Both the position numbers and the translations under genes were made by a program. A DNA stretch of 64,000 bases from Chitinophaga ginsengisegetis (lineage in GTDB: Bacteria > Bacteroidota > Bacteroidia > Chitinophagales > Chitinophagaceae): the NCBI RefSeq assembly GCF_900168065.1, contig NZ_FUZZ01000001.1:1-64000 (forward strand), read 5' to 3'. Below the pieces are notes generated by a model, which made no database searches, was not told the DNA's origin, and saw only the letters and a program-made list of their open reading frames with translations. This document shows, piece after piece, positions 37,352 to 45,199 of the stretch. The stretch's first letter is position 1; each line of letters opens with the position of its first letter.

Positions 37352-38539
37352 TTATTTACTCTTCTCTAATGCCTGTTCTATATCTTCCACGATATCCTTA
37401 ATATTTTCCAGTCCCACGGAAATGCGTATCAGCCCTGGCGTTATACCGGCAATTGCCCGTTCTTCCTCAGAAAGCTTTGCGTGGGTAGTGCTGGCAGGAT
37501 GGGAAGCAATACTGCGGCTGTCTCCCAGGTTAGCAGTAAGCGAAAGGAGTTGTAATGCATCCAGGAAACGAACGCCCTGTTGCAGACCGCCTTTCAGCTC
37601 AAAGCATACGATACCGCCACCGCCGCTCATTTGCTTCTTTGCAATGTTGTATTGCGGGTGACTGGTCAGCAAAGGATATTTCACCGACAGCAGGTGCGGG
37701 TTACTTTGCAGGCGCTCCGCCAGTTTCAGGGCGCTGGCCGAATGACGCTCCATCCTCACGTACAGGGTTTCCAGGCTTTTACTCAGCACCCAGGCGTTGA
37801 ATGGCGACATGGCCGGGCCGGTGCTTCTGCAAAAAGTATGGATTTCCTTAATCAGTTCTGCCTTTCCAACTACTACTCCACCCAGTACGCGTCCCTGCCC
37901 GTCGATCCATTTGGTAGCCGAATGGGTAACCAGGTGGGCGCCGTATTCAATAGGACGTTGCAATACAGGCGTTGCAAAGCAGTTGTCTACGTTCAGAATG
38001 ATATTGTGCTTGTTGGCAATGCCGGCCAGCAGTTCCAGGTCAATGATCTCAAGACCGGGATTGGACGGGGTTTCCACGAAGATCATCCGGGTATTGGGCT
38101 TTATCATGGCGGCAATACCGGCGGGATCGGTCATATCAAAATAAGAAGTTTCAATACCCCATTTTGGCAGGAACTTCGTGATCACAGTGTGGGTAGATCC
38201 AAAGATAGAGCGGGCCGACAGCAGGTGGTCGCCGGCTTTGAGCAGTGCCATAAAGCTGGCAAAAATAGCGCTCATCCCCGATGCGGTGGCATACCCGGCT
38301 TCTCCCCCTTCGAGGGCACACATCTTCTGTACAAATTCGTCTACATTGGGATTGCTGAAACGGCTGTAGATATTAAAGTCTGTTTCATCCGCGAAGGTAG
38401 CGCGCATTTCTTCTGCGTTATCAAAACAAAAACTGGAGGTCAGGAACATGGGTACGGAATGTTCCATCTGGTCCGTTTTTGGCGTCTGCATTCTTACCGC
38501 ATTGGTATCCGGTTGGTATTGATTTCTATCTTTGCTCAT
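37352..38539 (-). CDS. Homoserine sulfhydrylase / cystathionine gamma-synthase family PLP enzyme
   Basis: 395 residues. Cys/Met-metabolism PLP family: IYSRFSNPNVDEFV at the substrate site, SARSIFGSTHT, and the PLP-binding Lys in SATKWIDGQGR. It condenses activated homoserine with sulfide or cysteine in methionine synthesis. With a metX gene divergent to it, O-acetyl- or O-succinylhomoserine sulfhydrylase activity (MetY/MetZ) is the most likely. I cannot separate the two from motifs. The OsmC gene starts 21 bases before it on the same strand, and both probably form one transcript. Confidence 0.85.
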   Translation of the reverse strand: MSKDRNQYQPDTNAVRMQTPKTDQMEHSVPMFLTSSFCFDNAEEMRATFADETDFNIYSRFSNPNVDEFVQKMCALEGGEAGYATASGMSAIFASFMALLKAGDHLLSARSIFGSTHTVITKFLPKWGIETSYFDMTDPAGIAAMIKPNTRMIFVETPSNPGLEIIDLELLAGIANKHNIILNVDNCFATPVLQRPIEYGAHLVTHSATKWIDGQGRVLGGVVVGKAELIKEIHTFCRSTGPAMSPFNAWVLSKSLETLYVRMERHSASALKLAERLQSNPHLLSVKYPLLTSHPQYNIAKKQMSGGGGIVCFELKGGLQQGVRFLDALQLLSLTANLGDSRSIASHPASTTHAKLSEEERAIAGITPGLIRISVGLENIKDIVEDIEQALEKSK

Positions 38540-38560
38540 GGATATGGTAATTACAGCATT

Positions 38561-38980
38561 TTAAGCGTTCAGTTTCACTTCCCAGGTCAGTTTGGTATTA
38601 CCCTGACGCAGGGTTTCCGCTACAGAACAATATTTGTTCATAGACAATTCTACAGCGCGTGCTGCTTTATCGGGATCAATATTACCCTTGAGATGAAATA
38701 CCAGGTGAGCTGTTTCCCAGAGAGAAGGTTCTTTTCCTTTTTCTCTTTCTGCGTCTATTTCAATACGGAAATCTGTTACTTCCTGGCGTTGTTTCTTCAG
38801 GATCATCATCACATCAATGGCAGAGCAACCACCCAGGCCCATGATCACCATTTGCATAGGTCTTACTCCGTTATTCTTACCGCCATTTTCCAGAGATGAG
38901 TCCATCAGTACTTTGTGGCCGCCTTCATCTACTGCCTCCATATTAAATCCGTCATCTACTCTTTGTAATGCTATCTTCAT
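38561..38980 (-). CDS. OsmC/Ohr family peroxide-reducing protein
   Basis: 139 residues. Contains the two conserved cysteines of the family, in GLGGCSAIDVMM and in MNKYCSVAETL, and the Glu/Arg region (FRIEIDAEREK). OsmC/Ohr proteins reduce organic hydroperoxides with thiol cofactors in the cytoplasm. It lies upstream of the sulfhydrylase gene by 21 bases. A -7 box TATCTTTG (39001-39008, minus strand) precedes the ATG at 38980 by about 20 bases. The coupling with methionine genes is consistent with a sulfur-redox context. Confidence 0.85.
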   Translation of the reverse strand: MKIALQRVDDGFNMEAVDEGGHKVLMDSSLENGGKNNGVRPMQMVIMGLGGCSAIDVMMILKKQRQEVTDFRIEIDAEREKGKEPSLWETAHLVFHLKGNIDPDKAARAVELSMNKYCSVAETLRQGNTKLTWEVKLNA

Positions 38981-39000
38981 GATTATTAGGTTATCTTCAA

Positions 39001-39008
39001 CAAAGATA
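39001..39008 (-). promoter_or_regulatory. -7 element of the osmC-sulfhydrylase unit
   Basis: Minus-strand TATCTTTG, perfect TAnnTTTG, 20 bases before the OsmC start. The -33 element is not clear. It is back-to-back with the metX promoter. Confidence 0.5.
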
Positions 39009-39075
39009 AAATAAAACCATCAGGATTTATGCAGTGGCCGTCATTCCTCCCTAATTCGTAATTCATCGGCTGTAT

Positions 39076-39109
39076 TTTGTAATTTTTAATTCTGATATTG
39101 TAGTTTTGC
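39076..39109 (+). promoter_or_regulatory. metX promoter, deciding the start codon
   Basis: TTTG at 39076-39079, 21-base spacer, then TAGTTTTGC at 39101-39109, both elements perfect. The longest reading frame begins with TTG at 39106, inside the -7 box, so the transcript cannot contain it. The next in-frame start is TTG at 39127. Confidence 0.75.
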
Positions 39110-39126
39110 GCAAATTCGAAGAAGCA

Positions 39127-40143
39127 TTGTCGGCAAAGGTATTTCACAGTCAAACAGCATTCCGGTTAGAATCCGGGGAAGTATTACCGGGATTACATAT
39201 CGCGTACCATACATATGGTACGATGAAAGAAGATGGCAGTAACGTGGTTTGGGTATGTCATGCCTTAACCGCCAACAGTGATGTGGCTGACTGGTGGACC
39301 GGCTTAATTGGTTCCGGCAAAGCGATTGACCCTGCCAGGCACTTCATTGTGTGCGCCAATATCATTGGCTCCTGCTATGGCAGCAGCGGCCCTCATACTA
39401 TCAACCCGGAAACGGGCCATCCGTGGTACCGGCAGTTCCCTACCATCACTATCCGCGATATGGTACAGGCGCATATCCTGCTCAGGCAGCACCTGGAAAT
39501 TCCCCGTATCCACCTGCTGATCGGCGGTTCTATGGGCGGTTACCAGGCACTGGAATGGTCGTTGCAGGAGCCGGCTGTTATTGATCGCCTGTTCCTGTTA
39601 TGTACCGGAGCTGCAGAAAGCGCCTGGGGTATTGCCATTCATACGGCACAGCGACTGGCCATTGAAGCGGATGATACCTGGAAAGACAACTGCCACAGCG
39701 CAGGATCGAAAGGGCTGAAAGCCGCCAGGGCTATCGGTATGCTCACCTATCGCAACTACCGGACCTTTGTGCGCGCCCAATCCGATGAAGATAAAGAGAA
39801 GACCGATAATTTCAGGGCTTCTTCCTATATCATTTACCAGGGCGACAAACTCGTGAAACGCTTTAATGCACAGTCGTACTGGCTGCTCACAAAAGCAATG
39901 GACAGTCATAATATTGCCCGTGGCCGTCATGAAGATATTACCACTACCCTTTCGCACATTCAGCAACCTACCCTGCTGATAGGTATCAGCAGCGATATTC
40001 TGTGCCCGCCGGAAGAACAGCAGTTCATGGCCGCACATCTGCCACATGCTACTTATCATGAAATAGATTCTTCGTACGGGCATGATGGTTTCCTGATAGA
40101 ATTTGAAAAAATCGGGAACATATTACAGGAATGGATGCAATAA
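39127..40143 (+). CDS. metX: Homoserine O-acyltransferase
   Basis: 338 residues from a TTG at 39127. Alpha/beta-hydrolase fold: nucleophile Ser in IGGSMGGYQALEW, later Asp in SSDILCPPEEQ and His in SSYGHDGFL. It acylates homoserine with acetyl-CoA (or succinyl-CoA) to start methionine synthesis, in the cytoplasm. The N-terminus KVFHSQTAFRLESGEVLPG is typical. No ATG lies upstream in frame until residue 30 or so, and the promoter position excludes the earlier TTG at 39106. Divergent from the osmC-sulfhydrylase unit. A terminator follows at 40180. Confidence 0.9.
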   Translation: MSAKVFHSQTAFRLESGEVLPGLHIAYHTYGTMKEDGSNVVWVCHALTANSDVADWWTGLIGSGKAIDPARHFIVCANIIGSCYGSSGPHTINPETGHPWYRQFPTITIRDMVQAHILLRQHLEIPRIHLLIGGSMGGYQALEWSLQEPAVIDRLFLLCTGAAESAWGIAIHTAQRLAIEADDTWKDNCHSAGSKGLKAARAIGMLTYRNYRTFVRAQSDEDKEKTDNFRASSYIIYQGDKLVKRFNAQSYWLLTKAMDSHNIARGRHEDITTTLSHIQQPTLLIGISSDILCPPEEQQFMAAHLPHATYHEIDSSYGHDGFLIEFEKIGNILQEWMQ

Positions 40144-40179
40144 CAGCACATTGATTTTTAAGGTATTATAATAAGATAG

Positions 40180-40213
40180 ATGCAGCAGGATGCCCCTGCT
40201 GCATTATTATTTT
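40180..40213 (+). terminator. metX terminator
   Basis: Perfect 10-bp stem ATGCAGCAGG / CCTGCTGCAT with a five-base loop, followed by a T-rich tract. Confidence 0.85.
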
Positions 40214-40301
40214 AATCCCCTGCACTCCCGATGGCTATATGCGGTTTTTTTTCGTTATATTTATTTAAACCGAGTCTAAACCTTTTATAAATCCATCGTG
40301 T

Positions 40302-43163
40302 ATGAGAAGCATTCTAATCAAAGCCTTCATTGGCTGTCTGGTGCTTTTATTATCCCTAACCCAGATAATTTCGGCCCAAAACCCTGTCTCCATTAATGGT
40401 ACTGTACGCGAAAAAGGTTCCGGCAACGTCATGCCTGGTGTAACCGTAGCAGTTAAAGGCTCCAATACCGGTACGATCACCGGCAGCGGAGGCGCTTTCA
40501 CGCTCAGAACCACACATGCGTTCCCGTTAACACTGGTATTTTCCTACGTAGGCTTTAAAACGGAGGAACAGCAAATTTCTTCCGCTACTGATAAAGTGGC
40601 GATAGAACTCAGCTCCACCGAAATCCTCGGCCAGGAAGTAGTAGTTGCTGCCAGCCGTACACAGGAAAGCATCCTGCAATCACCGGTGTCTATCGAAAAG
40701 CTGGACACCCGCGCCCTGAAAGCCTCTCCCGCACCTTCTTATTACGATGCGCTGGCTAACCTCAAAGGCGTTGAAATGAGCACCCAGAGCTTAACATTTA
40801 AATCAGTGAACACCCGCGGCTTTAACAGCAATGGTAACACCCGCGTGCTGCAACTGAACGACGGAATGGACAACCAGGCGCCTGGCCTCAATTTCGCGGT
40901 GGGCAACATGGTGGGTATTCCTGAAGTGGACCTCGACAACATGGAACTCATTCCCGGCGCGGCTTCCGCACTGTATGGCCCCAATGCCCTCAACGGCATC
41001 CTGCTGATGAACAGCAAAAACCCTTTCCAGTACCAGGGATTAAGCGCCCTCGTAAAAACCGGCTTTCTGAACGATGCCGGCCGCTCCACCGCCACTACCG
41101 GCTATTACGATGTGTCTGTACGTTACGCACATGCCTTTAGTGATAAGGTGGCCTTTAAGCTGAACGTAGGCTATTTACAGGCGAAGGACTGGCAGGCATA
41201 TGACCACCGGGATCAGAGCCTGGCAAACGGTCATACCCTCGAAAACGGTACCCGCGCCAATAATGAAGGCTATAACGGGGTGAATGTGTATGGAGATGAG
41301 AATACGGTAAATATGTACACCGGCCTGAAACCTTCCCTGATGCCACAAATGATTGCATTATCACAGCAACTGGGAGGCGCCCTTACACCGGATCAATTAT
41401 ATAACGCTATCCTGCCTCCGCAGAATATGTCGAACGTAACCCGCACCGGTTACAATGAAGCGGACGTAGTAGATTATACCACCAAAAACCTGAAACTCAA
41501 CGCAGCATTGCATTACCGGCTAACCACCAATCTCGAAGCCATTTTGCAGGGCAGCTATGGTTCCGGTACCACCGTGTACACGGGAGCTGACCGCTATTCC
41601 CTGAAAAACTTCAACATGGGTCAGTATAAAGTGGAATTGAAGAGCCCTGACTTCTATGTAAGATTATATACTACGCAGGAAAGGGCGGGCGACAGCTACG
41701 CCGGTGGTACGCTGGCTTCCGGTATCAATGAAGCCTGGAAAACCAGCCAGCAATGGTATACTGAATACTTCGGTACTTACGGCCTTGCCGCAGGCAATCT
41801 TTTTAAAACAACTTTTACCAATAACCTCGGACAAGGAATTCCTGCCGCATTTGCTGCCGCCCAGGCCGCCGTTCAGTCGCAACAGGCCAATTTCATCGGC
41901 GCTGCCAGAACCAACGCCGACAAGGGCCGCCTGATTCCCGGCACACCGGAGTTTGATGCTGCCGCAGATAAGGTGAAGAACAAACCCATCCCCGGCGACG
42001 CTTCCGGCGTTGGCGCTAAGTTTACCGATAAAACCAACCTGTATCAGGCAGAGTTCATGTACAACTTTCATAACCTGATTCACTTTGCAGAAATACTGGT
42101 AGGCGGTAACTACCGCCGCTATGCGCTGAACTCCGAAAAAACACTGTTTGCAGTGGACGACAACGGCAAGGAATTCCGCATCAATGAATATGGCGGCTAT
42201 GTACAGATCATGAAAAAGCTGATAGACGATCACGTAAAACTGACCGGCTCCCTGCGTTATGACAAGAACATGAACTTCAAAGGCCAGTTCAGTCCGCGTT
42301 TGTCGGCAGTATATACTTTCCTCGGTACGCACAATATCCGCGCTTCCTATCAAACAGGTTTCCGCATCCCGCACAACCAGGATCAGTATATCGATCTCGT
42401 AACGCCGCAGGCACACCTCATCGGCGGATTACCTTTCCTCCGCGAACGTTATGGATTGGATAAAGGACCGGTGTTCTCCCTCCAGTCAGTACAGGCGGGC
42501 GCTCCTAAACAGTATGTTTTCCGTGAGTTCCTCCCGGAAAGGATCCAGGCATATGAAATAGGTTATAAAGCAGTGATCGCAAAACAATTGCTGGTGGATG
42601 CTTATATCTATAAAAATGATTTCAAAAATATGAATGGTACACAGGTGCTGGTACAACCAACCAACGATCCTGCCGTAAACAATATCTTCTCTGTGCCGGT
42701 AAGCGCCACAGAAGTAGTACATTCCTGGGGATGGGCATTGGGACTGGATTACAGCCTGCCGCTTAATTTCACCGCCGGTGGTAACATCTCTTATAATGAA
42801 CTCACCAATGAAAAGGACCTGGGTTCGTTCATGACCATGTACAACACACCAAAGGTGCGCTACAGCCTGAATTTCGGTAACCGCAACATTGCCAATTCCA
42901 ATTTTGCTTTTAATATATTATGGAAATGGCAGGAGTCCTTCATATGGCAATCGTCTTTTGTAGGACCTAATTTAAATGCTGCAGGTCTTAGTGAAATTCC
43001 TGCCTATGGCACACTGGATGCGATGGTGAGCAAGTTTTTCCCGAAGGCTAAAACCACGGTAAAACTGGGCGCCGCCAATATCCTGAACAAGAAATATGTG
43101 CAGTCGTGGGGTAATCCTACTGTTGGCATGCAAGGCTATATTTCTATCGGTTATAATTTATAA
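40302..43163 (+). CDS. TonB-dependent outer-membrane receptor
   Basis: 953 residues. Signal peptide (LLLSLTQIISAQ), then a CarboxypepD_reg-like domain (VSINGTVREKGSGNVMPGVT), plug (LDTRALKASPAPSYYDALAN, GAASALYGPNALNGILL) and barrel domain ending YISIGYNL. It imports an unknown ligand with TonB energy. No SusD partner is adjacent, so it is not a classical SusC glycan importer. Upstream of the start I see no clear promoter elements. A terminator shared with the retron operon follows. Confidence 0.9.
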   Translation: MRSILIKAFIGCLVLLLSLTQIISAQNPVSINGTVREKGSGNVMPGVTVAVKGSNTGTITGSGGAFTLRTTHAFPLTLVFSYVGFKTEEQQISSATDKVAIELSSTEILGQEVVVAASRTQESILQSPVSIEKLDTRALKASPAPSYYDALANLKGVEMSTQSLTFKSVNTRGFNSNGNTRVLQLNDGMDNQAPGLNFAVGNMVGIPEVDLDNMELIPGAASALYGPNALNGILLMNSKNPFQYQGLSALVKTGFLNDAGRSTATTGYYDVSVRYAHAFSDKVAFKLNVGYLQAKDWQAYDHRDQSLANGHTLENGTRANNEGYNGVNVYGDENTVNMYTGLKPSLMPQMIALSQQLGGALTPDQLYNAILPPQNMSNVTRTGYNEADVVDYTTKNLKLNAALHYRLTTNLEAILQGSYGSGTTVYTGADRYSLKNFNMGQYKVELKSPDFYVRLYTTQERAGDSYAGGTLASGINEAWKTSQQWYTEYFGTYGLAAGNLFKTTFTNNLGQGIPAAFAAAQAAVQSQQANFIGAARTNADKGRLIPGTPEFDAAADKVKNKPIPGDASGVGAKFTDKTNLYQAEFMYNFHNLIHFAEILVGGNYRRYALNSEKTLFAVDDNGKEFRINEYGGYVQIMKKLIDDHVKLTGSLRYDKNMNFKGQFSPRLSAVYTFLGTHNIRASYQTGFRIPHNQDQYIDLVTPQAHLIGGLPFLRERYGLDKGPVFSLQSVQAGAPKQYVFREFLPERIQAYEIGYKAVIAKQLLVDAYIYKNDFKNMNGTQVLVQPTNDPAVNNIFSVPVSATEVVHSWGWALGLDYSLPLNFTAGGNISYNELTNEKDLGSFMTMYNTPKVRYSLNFGNRNIANSNFAFNILWKWQESFIWQSSFVGPNLNAAGLSEIPAYGTLDAMVSKFFPKAKTTVKLGAANILNKKYVQSWGNPTVGMQGYISIGYNL

Positions 43164-43178
43164 ATTTATAAAAAGAAG

Positions 43179-43227
43179 AAGCCCCGGATACTGTTTTCTG
43201 ATCAGAAAATAATACCCGGGGCTTTTT
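43179..43227. terminator. Bidirectional terminator between TonB receptor and retron
   Basis: AAGCCCCGG / CCGGGGCTT outer stem with a second perfect hairpin TTTTCTGA/TCAGAAAA in its loop. T-rich on both sides, so it ends the plus-strand receptor and the minus-strand retron operon. Confidence 0.85.
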
Positions 43228-43245
43228 ATGTTTGTTAGTCAGTTG

Positions 43246-44763
43246 CTATACTACATCCCACCAGGGTTTGTCTGATGAGGCGGTTGGATTGTTGAGCGGT
43301 GTGATATTTACCAATGGCGTAATTTTTTTCGAGGTGCTTTCTCCGGTCCACAAACCACGGGCTTCTGCTTTAATATCTTCCCTTTGTAACAATGTGCCCA
43401 GCGTGGCTTTCAGCTTTGCGCCCAGCTCGGGTTTCACCATGTATACAAAGTTGGCGTAGCCTTCCATACTGCTGATAATATTTTTTCCTTTGCCCCAGCT
43501 TTTGTTAGCTAAACCTGTTTTTTCAACCTGGTGCAGCAGGGCACGGAATTTACGCAGGGTAGTACGGTCCAGGCTCAGCTTTTCATTTACCACGATGCCT
43601 GTTACTTCGTGCTTATCTCCTTTACGCATCACCTTTAATTTATCCGGGTGGATGGTAAAGCCTTCTTCCTTTACAAACATTTTCACCGCGCGCAGTAACT
43701 GCCCAGCTTTATCTGCAGCGGGTCCTTTGGCGGAAAAAGTCATATCGTCTGCATATCTCGTATAGGCGTACCCGTATTTTGCCGCCAAACCTGCAAAACG
43801 CCTGTCCAGCTTATAACAGATCAGGTTTGTAATAGCGGGGCTGGTAGGGGCTCCCTGCGGGAGATGCCTGGCTGTTTTAGCCACATAATATTTGCGGCCA
43901 TCGAGCAATACTTCATCTACTTCGGGTTCTGTACAAATAAGCGCCAGTATGGTAGCTACCTGTTCAGCGTATCCGAGTTTACAGAATAATCCTTTTACAC
44001 GTTTGTATGCGATGGATGGGAAGAAGTCGCGCAGATCGATGTTGATCACGATATCCTGACCGGTATGTGGCGCCGCGTTGGTAACAATGGATCTACCCGG
44101 TACGAAGCCGTGGGCAGATTCATCATTTTTTATTTTATAGAGAATATTTTCCAGGATCCAGTGTTGTGCGGCTTTCAGCTGTGGCATGGGCGCAGAAATG
44201 GTGCGGGCGCCGCCGGATTTTTTGGGGATCTGAAAACGTTGGTAGTGGGTATGGTGCCCCACTTTACGATTAAAAGATAAATACCTCAGTTTGCCGATGG
44301 TGATTCCCATTGCGGTGGCTAATGCAGTAGCGTCGGCCCATACAGGCAGTCCGAACTTTTGCAGTTGCGCTACATCCGGCGTCACTTTATTTAAGCCGGC
44401 AGATACCTCTTCACCGAGATATACAATCTGTTGCTCTTTGGTAATGGCCCATGCTGCAGCTCTTTCTTTCCGGGCAGCTTCGCGGCGTTGTTTTGTTTCT
44501 TCTCTTTTCAGTTTGGCTTTTGCCATGCGGGCTTTGCGCATGTCTTCCAGCATTGCCCGTTTGTTGCGGTATTTCTGCCGCTCGCTGAGAAGATCGTTCA
44601 GTTGCCGGCGCACCTCCTTTTCCTTCTGGATGAGCGTAGCCGCCGGTGAAGGCTGCGCAACGTTTTCGGCCCAGAAACCCAGGCGTGTCATTTCCTGTAA
44701 TATATATTCCTCTTTAGAGGATGCACGTATCTTATCGTACAGTTGTTGACGGGTTAAGGACAT
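43246..44763 (-). CDS. Retron reverse transcriptase
   Basis: 505 residues. Catalytic motif YADD with Asp339-Asp340, first metal Asp243 in NIDLRDFFPSI, and LPQGAPTSP at 301-309. It has both retron-specific motifs: NAxxH (NAAPH, 229-233, region X) and VTG (387-389, region Y), which separate retron RTs from group II introns and DGRs. Residues about 45-105 form a basic, Arg/Lys-rich coiled coil (KYRNKRAMLEDMRKARMAKA) ahead of the RT core, longer than in most retron RTs. The role is to prime from a G in the msr RNA and copy the msd to make branched msDNA. It follows the ncRNA by 138 bases and is last in a minus-strand operon with SWIM and WGR genes. Confidence 0.95.
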   Translation of the reverse strand: MSLTRQQLYDKIRASSKEEYILQEMTRLGFWAENVAQPSPAATLIQKEKEVRRQLNDLLSERQKYRNKRAMLEDMRKARMAKAKLKREETKQRREAARKERAAAWAITKEQQIVYLGEEVSAGLNKVTPDVAQLQKFGLPVWADATALATAMGITIGKLRYLSFNRKVGHHTHYQRFQIPKKSGGARTISAPMPQLKAAQHWILENILYKIKNDESAHGFVPGRSIVTNAAPHTGQDIVINIDLRDFFPSIAYKRVKGLFCKLGYAEQVATILALICTEPEVDEVLLDGRKYYVAKTARHLPQGAPTSPAITNLICYKLDRRFAGLAAKYGYAYTRYADDMTFSAKGPAADKAGQLLRAVKMFVKEEGFTIHPDKLKVMRKGDKHEVTGIVVNEKLSLDRTTLRKFRALLHQVEKTGLANKSWGKGKNIISSMEGYANFVYMVKPELGAKLKATLGTLLQREDIKAEARGLWTGESTSKKITPLVNITPLNNPTASSDKPWWDVV

Positions 44764-44901
44764 GATAAATATGTTTGTATTTATTCAGTTTCATGACTTT
44801 GATAACGGAGTATATCCGTAATAAATATCCGGGTGTATAAAATAAAAGGAGGTGGAAAATGGCCGGCGGTGCAGCCCTGCTGAGAGGGGAAAACAAAATT
44901 C

Positions 44902-45132
44902 TGTAAAGAGGAAAAGGCCTTCGTGCAAACCATTGACTAAATCAATCAACTCCAGGGAGGGGCCTACTGTACGCATATTTCAGCCCCCGGGGCTTCTACT
45001 GGAAATATGCGTACAGTAGGCCCCTCCCAAAGTAAAGATTGCATTTAGTGAAGCATGTATAGTCAGAATACCTGAATGACGAAACATCATTCGTCCCTTT
45101 TCGGGCGCAAGTGCAATCAATTCCTCTTTACA
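44902..45132 (-). ncRNA. Retron msr-msd non-coding RNA
   Basis: Read on the minus strand, 5' to 3'. The a1 segment TGTAAAGAGGAA (45132-45121) is perfectly complementary to a2 TTCCTCTTTACA (44913-44902), 12 bp. Within it the msr has GATTGCA/TGCAATC (45118-45112 with 45043-45037, 7 bp) around two small hairpins: CCC-GAAAA-GGG (45105-45095) and GAATGA-TGTTTCG-TCATTC (45092-45074). The msd is a perfect 27-bp stem (45028-45002 with 44981-44955) whose loop has a further AGCCCC/GGGGCT hairpin (44982-44994). This is the arrangement of retron RNAs: a1/a2 stem, small msr hairpins and a long msd hairpin. The branching G is not assigned. Confidence 0.9.
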
Positions 45133-45160
45133 AAGATCTTTGTTATTAACGAGTCAGCAA
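45131..45160 (-). promoter_or_regulatory. Possible internal promoter of the retron RNA
   Basis: Minus-strand TTG (45160-45158), a 19-base spacer, then GATCTTTG (45138-45131), one mismatch to TAnnTTTG. The predicted start near 45125 falls inside a1, shortening it to about five or six pairs, which is a problem for the assignment. The 12-base palindrome CAAAGATCTTTG lies at 45131-45142. The RNA may instead come from the operon transcript. Confidence 0.3.
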
Positions 45161-45199
45161 GGTAGAAAATAATTTCCGGAAATAAAACACCTCCTTAAA

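Larger units (their letters stand above)
44764..45199 (-). other. 436-base region upstream of the RT gene
   Basis: Holds the retron ncRNA (44902-45132), a flanking 9-bp inverted repeat (45188-45196 and 44846-44854), the -33/-7-like pair at 45131-45160, and a 138-base leader to the RT start. No protein gene was accepted in it, though frames of 15 and 61 codons exist. Confidence 0.85.

Noticed and set aside
37580..38899. 439-codon frame opposite the sulfhydrylase and OsmC genes
   Set aside because: It spans two good genes on the opposite strand; this is a codon-bias shadow.
43246..44763. Group II intron or diversity-generating retroelement explanation for the RT
   Set aside because: No maturase or endonuclease domain, no intron ends, no template/variable repeat pair, and both retron motifs plus the msr-msd fold are present.
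44859..44906. 15-codon plus-strand frame behind a perfect Shine-Dalgarno-like AAGGAGG
   Set aside because: Very short, antisense to the retron RT leader, and Bacteroidota rarely rely on Shine-Dalgarno sites. The GGAGG is more likely part of the flanking inverted repeat.
44791..44976. 61-codon minus-strand frame in the retron RNA region
   Set aside because: Overlaps the a2 segment and msd arm; the fold explains the sequence better.
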